From the NCBI GenBank assembly GCA_017410585.1, contig JAFQQM010000057.1, forward strand, positions 62,001-126,000: a stretch of DNA of 64,000 nt. The letters are read 5' to 3'. Position 1 is the first letter of the stretch, and the number at the start of each line of letters is the position of its first letter. The position numbers were made by a program, and so were the translations under genes. The DNA comes from Clostridia bacterium. GTDB lineage: Bacteria > Bacillota > Clostridia > Oscillospirales > Acutalibacteraceae. This document shows, one piece after another, positions 52,262 to 59,500 of the stretch. The notes beneath the pieces were generated by a model, which had not been told where the DNA came from, ran no database searches, and saw only the letters and a program-made list of their open reading frames with translations.

Positions 52262-53458
52262 ATGAAAAAGATATTCAATTGGTTTCTTGTTGTTTTGTTG
52301 CTACTTTCTCTGTTTGGGTGCACCCCTGTATCCAAACCGTCGGAGGGAGATACTACCACAACGACGGCTCCGCCGCCGGAAGAGCCGCTCGTTGACTTTA
52401 TTGTGGATGTTCCGGCTGGCCGTGATCCGGTTGTTCTGCAGTTGACCGATACGCAGATCATTGATTCCTCGCAGATGCGCACGCACGATCGCCTCTCTGG
52501 TAAGGCTTACTACTACTGGGCCACCGAAAATATGGAAGCACGGTGCTTCAAATATCTCCGCGAGACCATCGAGGCCGCCAAGCCGGATCTGATCCTGCTC
52601 ACCGGCGACAACGTGTACGGTGAATTCGACGACAAGGGTACCACCCTCAAGACCCTGATCAACTTTATGGAAAGTTTCGGTGTTCCGTGGGCGCCGGTCT
52701 TGGGCAACCACGATACCGAGACCAAGTTGGGCGTCGATTGGCAGTGCGAGCAGTACGAAAATGCCGAGCATTGCTTGTTTAAACAGCGTGAGTTAAACGG
52801 CAACGGCAACTATTCGGTCGGTATCCGCCAAAACGGTAAGATCACCCGCGTGTTTATTATGTTGGATACCGGTAGCGATACCGCCAGCGCCGAGACCTAC
52901 GGCAACGGTCATACCAAATCCATGGTCGGTATTGCACAAGACCAGATCAATTGGTATACCAAGGCGGTCGGTCGCATCCGTCAGGAACATCCGGATTTCA
53001 AACTCTCGTTTGTGTTCCATATTCCGATGGACGTTTTCCGTCAGCCGGCGGTCGAATACGGTATGAATGAGGAGACCGGCAAGAAAGCGCTCTCTCATAT
53101 TCTGATCGACGAACATCCCGACCGTAAGGCAACCGATTTTGGTATAATCAATTTCAATATTTCGGGTTGGGATTCCAGTTGGGAAGTTTGGAACGGTATG
53201 AAGGAACTCGGTGTCGATTCGATCTTCTGCGGCCATTGGCATGCGGTCAGTGCCAGTATGGTGTATCAAGGCGTCCGTCTGCAGTTCGGCCAGAAATCCA
53301 GCACCTACGATAACACTAACTATCTGACCAAGTGGGGCGAGTATTCCTTCTCGCCGTTGGATATGGGTATGCCGCAGGTTGGCGGAACGGTCATTCCTAT
53401 TTCGGAGACCGACGGCTCAATTCTGGAACCTTACATCTATCTGTGTAAAGAAGAATAA
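52262..53458 (+). CDS. Metallophosphoesterase lipoprotein, tandem copy 2
   Basis: 398 residues, the same length as copy 1 and colinear with it throughout. It has a lipobox 'LFGC', Thr/Pro linker, 'LTDTQIID', 'GDNVYGEFDD' and GNHDTE, but the last metal motif is GHWHA where copy 1 has GHEHE. Differences concentrate in the C-terminal third ('FSPLDMGMPQ' against 'TSDYDEGMPQ'), suggesting some divergence in substrate choice. Surface-anchored phosphoesterase; substrate unknown. It arose by tandem duplication, as shown by the scar just upstream, and has its own promoter and terminator. Confidence 0.9.
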   Translation: MKKIFNWFLVVLLLLSLFGCTPVSKPSEGDTTTTTAPPPEEPLVDFIVDVPAGRDPVVLQLTDTQIIDSSQMRTHDRLSGKAYYYWATENMEARCFKYLRETIEAAKPDLILLTGDNVYGEFDDKGTTLKTLINFMESFGVPWAPVLGNHDTETKLGVDWQCEQYENAEHCLFKQRELNGNGNYSVGIRQNGKITRVFIMLDTGSDTASAETYGNGHTKSMVGIAQDQINWYTKAVGRIRQEHPDFKLSFVFHIPMDVFRQPAVEYGMNEETGKKALSHILIDEHPDRKATDFGIINFNISGWDSSWEVWNGMKELGVDSIFCGHWHAVSASMVYQGVRLQFGQKSSTYDNTNYLTKWGEYSFSPLDMGMPQVGGTVIPISETDGSILEPYIYLCKEE

Positions 53459-53460
53459 TA

Positions 53461-53494
53461 AAAAGCGCTTGGCTAAAAACAGCCAAGCGCTTTT
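53461..53494. terminator. Terminator between phosphoesterase copy 2 and the convergent gene
   Basis: AAAAGCGCTTGGCT (53461-53474), AAAAAC, AGCCAAGCGCTTTT. Confidence 0.88.
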
Positions 53495-53495
53495 C

Positions 53496-54284
53496 TTATT
53501 CTCCAATCACGTAGCGATTCATTCCGGCAATCACGCCTTGCGTACAAACGTATTGTTTGGTTTCGGGTGCCACCTGTGTTACGCTGTTAAAATGCAGGTG
53601 TCCGGCAAAGATACCTTTGATCTGTCCTGTGTGCTGCTGTAAAATGTCTAAAAACCGTTTGGTCTCATCGGTCGCTTTAGAATGATTGAGGCGGTAATAT
53701 TCATCACAAAAGCGGAAAAGATGCTCGTAGCCGGGTGCAAAGACGGGAATGTGCATCAGCAGAAACACCGGTTTGCCCTTGGCGAGGATCGCCAGCAGTT
53801 GTTCGTTTTGCTCTGCTGTGATTTCGCGGCGAGCGTCGTCAAGACCGACCACCGTAAAACCTTCAAATTCCAACACCTGAACGGGATCGGCAATCGAATC
53901 TTCGTGGTTGCCGCATACCGATAGGATCGGTATCTGTACTTCCGCTAAACGCTTGTTTAAGTGGCGGTAGTTGGCTTCGCTGGGATAATCGACGATATCA
54001 CCGGCAAGCAAAAGAGCATCCGCATCGCCAATCACCGAAAGCATCTTGCGCAGTTGCTCGGTCGTTGGCAGGAGTTGCTCTTCGCCGGTCGGCTCGCCGT
54101 AAGCACTGGCAAAACTAATGCGTCCGCGATTCCATCCCTCGATGGAACGTTCGACCATGGCTTTGTCCTCGTCGTCGGAAAACTCATCCGCCACCGCCAA
54201 ATGCAGATCGTTAAACTGATACAACACCGTTTTCGGCACGCCGGCCAACGGAATGTGATACTCGTAGATAGTGACACCGTTCAA
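53496..54284 (-). CDS. Metallophosphoesterase, cytoplasmic, separate subfamily
   Basis: 262 residues, a calcineurin-like phosphoesterase with 'FNDLHLAV', 'LLAGDIVDYP', CGNHED, 'LLMHIPVF' and 'FAGHLHFNS'. It is not closely related to the three 'DTQIID' paralogues in this window. No signal peptide is visible. The start was set at TTG 54284, 9 nt after GGGAGG; an upstream in-frame ATG at 54329 falls inside a well-formed promoter and so cannot be translated from it. The substrate is unknown. Its 3' end is also preserved as a 51-bp fragment at 51976, left by a tandem duplication. Confidence 0.85.
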   Translation of the reverse strand: MNGVTIYEYHIPLAGVPKTVLYQFNDLHLAVADEFSDDEDKAMVERSIEGWNRGRISFASAYGEPTGEEQLLPTTEQLRKMLSVIGDADALLLAGDIVDYPSEANYRHLNKRLAEVQIPILSVCGNHEDSIADPVQVLEFEGFTVVGLDDARREITAEQNEQLLAILAKGKPVFLLMHIPVFAPGYEHLFRFCDEYYRLNHSKATDETKRFLDILQQHTGQIKGIFAGHLHFNSVTQVAPETKQYVCTQGVIAGMNRYVIGE

Positions 54285-54315
54285 AAGAAAGCACCTCCCG
54301 AAATTTATTGACAGC

Positions 54316-54344
54316 AGTATACCATACATCTAAATAATTTGCAA
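54316..54344 (-). promoter_or_regulatory. Minus-strand promoter of the phosphoesterase gene
   Basis: On the minus strand TTGCAA (54344-54339), 17 nt, TATACT (54321-54316). This fixes the translation start downstream of the ATG at 54329. Confidence 0.7.
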
Positions 54345-54359
54345 GAGAAAACGCAAGAC

Positions 54360-54388
54360 TTGAATTCCCGTATACGCTTTGGTATAAT
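54360..54388 (+). promoter_or_regulatory. Promoter of the asparaginase gene
   Basis: TTGAAT (54360-54365), 17-nt spacer, TATAAT (54383-54388). Confidence 0.75.
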
Positions 54389-54420
54389 GGGTACAGTATC
54401 AAGGGAGGGAAGAGGAGACC

Positions 54421-55431
54421 ATGAAAAAACGCATCCTGCTTATTTATACCGGCGGTACCATCGGTATGAACCGGTCGGAAAACGGCTATGCTCCCGAGAA
54501 AGGTTTTTTGCAAAAACTGCTTGGCAACGTTCCCGTTTTGCGTGATCCGTCGATGCCGGATTGGGAACTGCTGGAACTGGACCCGTTGTTGGATTCGTCC
54601 AATATGACGGTGTTGGATTGGAATGCGATCGGGGATATCATCGCTAAACACTACGACGCTTTCGACGGCTTTGTGGTACTGCACGGCACCGATACAATGG
54701 CGTACACCGCCTCGGCGCTGTCCTTCTCGTTAGAAAATCTCGACAAGCCGGTCATCATTACCGGCTCGCAGATCCCGCTTTTCGAGGTGCGAAACGACGG
54801 TCTTGATAACCTGCTGACCGCGATGATCATCGCCGCCGAGGGGAAAGTACGCGAGGTGGCGCTTTGCTTTGCGGATAAACTGTTTCGCGGCAATCGTTGC
54901 ACCAAGATCAACACCAGCGGTTTAAATGCATTTTCTTCGCCCAATTTTCCGCTTTTAGCGGAGATCGGCACCACCATTCAGTATAACGAGATGATCCCGC
55001 AAACCGCGCCAAAAGGCGCTTTCCGCGTGCAAAGCCTGAGCAAGATCCCGATCGGTATCATCAAAGTCTTTCCGGGTATTCAGTTTGAACTGTTTGAGGA
55101 GATCATGACCGAATCGTTGAAAGGCATCGTGTTGGAGACCTTTGGTGCAGGGAACATTCCCGGTGCCGCCGACGCGATCCTGCCGATCGTCCGCAAGGCT
55201 CACGAACACGGCACGGTGCTGGTCATCTGCTCACAATGCCTGCGCGGGTCGGTGTCGCTCGGTACCTACGAAACCAGTGCGGCGCTGAAAAATGCCGGTG
55301 CGGTCTGCGCGTATGATATGACCACAGAAGCGGCGGTTGCTAAACTGTACTACTTGTTCAGTTGCGGCTATGACGCTGACACGGTTAAGGAAATGATGGA
55401 GCAGGATCTCGCCGGAGAACTGACGAAATAA
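54421..55431 (+). CDS. ansA: Type I L-asparaginase, cytoplasmic
   Basis: 336 residues, the usual length of the AnsA family. It hydrolyses L-asparagine to aspartate and ammonia. The two Thr-centred active-site motifs are present: 'IYTGGTIGM' near the N-terminus and 'VVLHGTDTMAYTASALSF' (about residues 80-97), followed by 'VIITGSQIPL'. There is no signal peptide, in keeping with the low-affinity cytosolic type. It is a single-gene unit with its own promoter and a terminator shared with the convergent RDD gene. AAGGGAGGG and GAGGAGACC lie upstream of the ATG. Confidence 0.93.
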   Translation: MKKRILLIYTGGTIGMNRSENGYAPEKGFLQKLLGNVPVLRDPSMPDWELLELDPLLDSSNMTVLDWNAIGDIIAKHYDAFDGFVVLHGTDTMAYTASALSFSLENLDKPVIITGSQIPLFEVRNDGLDNLLTAMIIAAEGKVREVALCFADKLFRGNRCTKINTSGLNAFSSPNFPLLAEIGTTIQYNEMIPQTAPKGAFRVQSLSKIPIGIIKVFPGIQFELFEEIMTESLKGIVLETFGAGNIPGAADAILPIVRKAHEHGTVLVICSQCLRGSVSLGTYETSAALKNAGAVCAYDMTTEAAVAKLYYLFSCGYDADTVKEMMEQDLAGELTK

Positions 55432-55460
55432 AAAAAGAGTGGCATGCGCCACTCTTTTTT
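55431..55460. terminator. Bidirectional terminator
   Basis: AAAAAAGAGTGGC (55431-55443), ATGC, GCCACTCTTTTTT; between ansA and the convergent RDD gene. Confidence 0.9.
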
Positions 55461-56251
55461 TATTCGAACTTTGTGCATTCTTCGCAGACGCGCCAGACAC
55501 CGTTTTCCTTATGCAGAATGACCGTAAAGTGTCTTGACTTTACAACAAAAACAAGAGAAGCGCTTCCGTTTCCTTTGCCGTCACCTGAGAACTTGTAACT
55601 TGTAAAACGGATATTTTTTTCTTCAGCCGAAATCTCTTGGAAGGCTTCGCTTGTGATCAGATAATGATGCGCCAGCCGGTATTCATCCGAGTCCTTTTTT
55701 GCATGCAGAATCGTTTGGATCAGTGACAAGAATAGGAGTATAGCCGCCACAATTCCAACTACGACCAGAATCGACTTGTTTTTTTCTTTTTTACTGCGAA
55801 TAGTCGGCAGTTCGGTATGGGTTACTTGCTTTTCCAAAAGCATCTCGCGCCCTTGTTCGGTGGTGACCACCACACCCGCCACACGCTCACCCAACGATCT
55901 GCCGCTGAAAAGCAGTACCAAGCCGTCGATGGGATAAATGAAGAAAAATAGATTTTTTAAAACACATTGCTCGCCGGTCGCAGGTTGCAGCGTTTTATTG
56001 TCGTAAATATACAGTTTCAGCAGGCGTTTGGCGGGGCTCCGCTTGAAGATGGCATCCCGTAGTAGGAACGTACCGAAGGTTGCCAGTATTAACAGAGCCA
56101 TCAACACCGACAATACGGCGATTATCGGCGAGTTGCCGATGGAGGGGTTGGCGGTCATGATACATGTAAATGCAAAAAAGAGAAGGGCGAATGGTATCAT
56201 ACACAGTATCCAATCCAAGAAAAACGCCAGTATACGCTTTAAACGAATCAT
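55460..56251 (-). CDS. RDD-family membrane protein
   Basis: 263 residues. The N-terminal half is an RDD domain: 'MIRLKRILAFFLDWILCMIP', two to three helices, 'FGTFLLRDAIFKRSPAKRLL'. A further membrane helix ('SILVVVGIVAAILLFLSLIQ') precedes a ~70-residue C-terminal domain probably outside the membrane ('NIRFTSYKFSGDGKGNGSAS'), resembling small DUF4878/NTF2-like domains. Its function is unknown; RDD proteins have been linked to transport. ATG 56251 has CAGGTGA upstream, whereas the longer frame begins with a GTG at 56302 without a ribosome site. Confidence 0.8.
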   Translation of the reverse strand: MIRLKRILAFFLDWILCMIPFALLFFAFTCIMTANPSIGNSPIIAVLSVLMALLILATFGTFLLRDAIFKRSPAKRLLKLYIYDNKTLQPATGEQCVLKNLFFFIYPIDGLVLLFSGRSLGERVAGVVVTTEQGREMLLEKQVTHTELPTIRSKKEKNKSILVVVGIVAAILLFLSLIQTILHAKKDSDEYRLAHHYLITSEAFQEISAEEKNIRFTSYKFSGDGKGNGSASLVFVVKSRHFTVILHKENGVWRVCEECTKFE

Positions 56252-56454
56252 TTGCTCACCTGCTTTCGGTTTACGGTTATTTTTCTTTTCTAATTCTATC
56301 ACATTAGACTCCTTGATGCAATAGAAAAATGAAAAAAGGAGAGGAGAAAAGGCTGATTTTGTCGTTTATTCGGTATATAAATAGCGATTTATGAAATAGT
56401 GGCAGAATTTTGCTCGAAAATTTCTGCTTTTTATTCATCTGGTCAGTTGATTTC

Positions 56455-56520
56455 TTGACAGTTAATCAGTTACAATGATATTGTCGAATGATATTATATA
56501 GGCGCGCACACGCGCGCCTA
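56455..56520 (+). promoter_or_regulatory. Promoter and GC-rich leader hairpin of the giant secreted protein
   Basis: TTGACA (56455-56460) lies 17-18 nt before an ATATTG/TATTGT -10 candidate. A perfect 9-bp palindromic stem, TAGGCGCGC (56499-56507), ACAC, GCGCGCCTA (56512-56520), stands out in otherwise AT-rich sequence and ends next to the AAAGAGGGG ribosome site. It could stabilise the mRNA or control translation. Confidence 0.5.
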
Positions 56521-56537
56521 AAGAGGGGTTGACAGTG

Positions 56538-59500
56538 ATGAAAGCAATGACCAAGCGTATTCTTTCTGTCTTGCTGGCTGCCGTTATGGTGGTCTGCTTG
56601 CTTCCTGTCGGTCTGGTTGGCGCTTCGGATTCCGATGTGCGCGTGCTGACGCAAGAGGACTATGCTCTTGTGGATGCGCTGTTTGACCGGATCGAGGAGA
56701 TGGAGAACGCTCCCGCCAAGAAAAACAGCACCGAGGCGCAACTTGCTGACGCCGCGGAAGCATTGGTTTTGGCGTCGGACAACTACGTGGAAGGCTCTTT
56801 AGAGCGCAACGGCAACTATTTCAGTTGGATGACCGATGAAGGCATCCGTTGCTGCTATAGCCCCCGTATGCGCGAGATCGAAAAGGAGATGACCGCGCCT
56901 GCCAACCCGCAGCCGGACGGTGCGTATAACGAGCCGATCGCCACCAAGGGCGGCTGGCCGAGCAGTAATCAGGTCTATCTGGTCGCTCCGTACTACGGCT
57001 ACGACGACAGTTTCACCGATCAGTACAAGAACGAGGCAACGTCGATCGCGTCTGCTATCGGTGACAGCGACGGTTACACGCTATATTCCGGCAAGGCGGC
57101 AACGGTGGACAAGGTCGCGGAAGCGGTCTCCAACGGTGCGGTGGTCATCTTTGACTCTCACGGCAACACCGATTATGAGAACGGATACGATTACGTCACC
57201 GGCGCCAACTACTCCTACCTGTGTCTCAAGAGTACGGACGGTCTGACGGATGCCGACTATGATGACGGTGCGGTCTATTACAGCGAAGGCATCTGGATCA
57301 ACGGCGCCACTATTGCGAACCATATGACCAAGAACAGCCCCTCCGGCTTGCTGTGGATGGCGATCTGCCTTGGTATGGCGACCGATTCCTTTGCCACCCC
57401 GATGCGTGAGATGGGGGTTGAGGTGGTCTACGGTTATTCCCAATCGGTCACCTTTGCCGGCGACTACCTCTATGAAGAGACCTTCTGGGATAATATGATC
57501 GCCGGTAAGGACGTTGCCACCTCTGTTGCGGCAATGAAGACCCAATGGGGCAACTGGGACTGGTCTGTTCCGATTGCTTCTTACTACGGTTACACCAGCG
57601 GTTCGGATGCCGGTTACTCCACCATTTCCGCCGCCCGTGCGGACTATGCCGCTTTCCCGATCGTGGTCTCCGATGAGGATACCCACCCCGGTCAGCGGAA
57701 AGGTACCTCCAACTACGGTGCTGATTCACTGCAGACCGTTCGATCTACTTATACACTGTATTCGCAGTACGAAGTAACGGCGCAGTCCAATAACAACACT
57801 TACGGTACTGTTTCGGTCAACGGCAGCACCATCACCGCCACGCCGGCGACCGGCTACTTTGCGCAGGGTTACACCGTGTTAAGCGGCACCGCCACGGTTT
57901 CGCAGACCGGCAACACCTTCAGCGTCGTTGCCCAAAGCGATTGCACCATTCAGATCAATTTTGCCGCCAAGACGCCGGTGACCGTCAGTTTCTCCGGCGC
58001 ATCGGTCGCTTCGCAAAACGGTTATGCCGGCGATGCGATGACCCTGCCGACCGCAGAAGCACCGGAAGGCTACAAGTTCCTCGGTTGGACGACCAGCCCG
58101 CTGGCGGAGCAAACCACCGTCAAGCCCGATTTCTATAAGGATTCGTATACCCCCACCGGCAATACCACGCTGTATGCCCTTTATAGTTACGTGGATGCCG
58201 ATTCCGGCACCGGCACCGGCGACTACGTCAAGGTGACCGAAAGCCGTGACGATTGGTCGGGTGAATACCTCATCGTGTATGAGGACGGCGGCGTTGTATT
58301 CGACAGCAGTTTGGCTAAACTCGATTCTGCCAGTAACTATGCGAACGTCACCATCACAGATCATACCGTTTCGGCCGCGGAAGGCGATCCGCACAAGTTT
58401 ACTGTCAGCGCGGTGGATGGCGGCTATGCCATTCAGGCGCTTAACGGTCAGTATATCGGCGGTAAGAGCGGTTCCAATACACTGACTACTTCGGCGGATC
58501 CGTTGGTCAATACGTTTGCTCTGACGGCAGAGGGAGATGCGGATATTGTCAGCAACACCTCTCATCTCCGCTATAACGCCACTTCCGGCCAAGATCGTTT
58601 CCGTTACTACAAATCGGATTCGTATACCAATCAAAAGGCAATCGCTCTTTACCTTAAGGACGGTTCTGCCGGTACGACTTACTATATCAGCACGCTTTGC
58701 GACCACTCGGCCGGTACCACCAACGTGGCGGCAAAGGATGCCACCTGCACCGAAGACGGCTATACCGCCGGTGTGCAGTGCGATGATTGCGGTGCCTTTA
58801 TCTCCGGTCACGAGGTGATCGAAGCGACCGGCCACAGTTATAACGCTGTGGTGACCAACCCGACCGCAACCACTCAAGGTTATACCACCTATACCTGCAC
58901 CGCTTGTGGTGATAGTTACGTGAGCAACTACGTAGACGCGCTTGGTGAGGAATACACCGTTTCCTTCTCGGTGCCGTCCGGCGTGGCGGCAATCGCCCCG
59001 ATGACCGGCAACAATGCCGGTATCACCCTTCCGACCGCCGGCGTCCCGACCGGTGATCAGGAATACACCTTCCTCGGCTGGGTCGTGGATGAATACAACA
59101 ACGTTACCGACAAACCGGCTGACTCGCTGATTTATAAAGCCGGCAGTAAGTACGTGGCAACCGGCGATATCACCCTCCGCGCGTTGTATTCCTACGGCGC
59201 CAGCGGTGACGGCGGCGAAGGCGACTTTGTGCTTACCGATATTGCGGATATCACCGAAGACGACGTGGTCGTTGTGACGATGACCTATGGTGATACGGTT
59301 TACGCCTTGACCAGCGGCAACGGCACCTCGAAAGCACCGGCCGCCACGATTGTGACCGATTGGGATAGTATTGCTGAAAACATCAAGTGGAATATCGGCG
59401 GTACGGCTGGCAATTACATTTTTTACCCGAATGGTGATACCTCAACGTGGTTGTACTGCACTAGCACGAATAACGGTGTTCGCGTGGGAACCAATGAGGC

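Noticed and set aside
56374-56386. A TATAAATAGC word before the giant secreted protein as a third copy of the bipartite element
   Set aside because: It lacks the second box at 19 bp, the AGCAAGT part and a -10 at the right distance; a TTGACA promoter is present instead.
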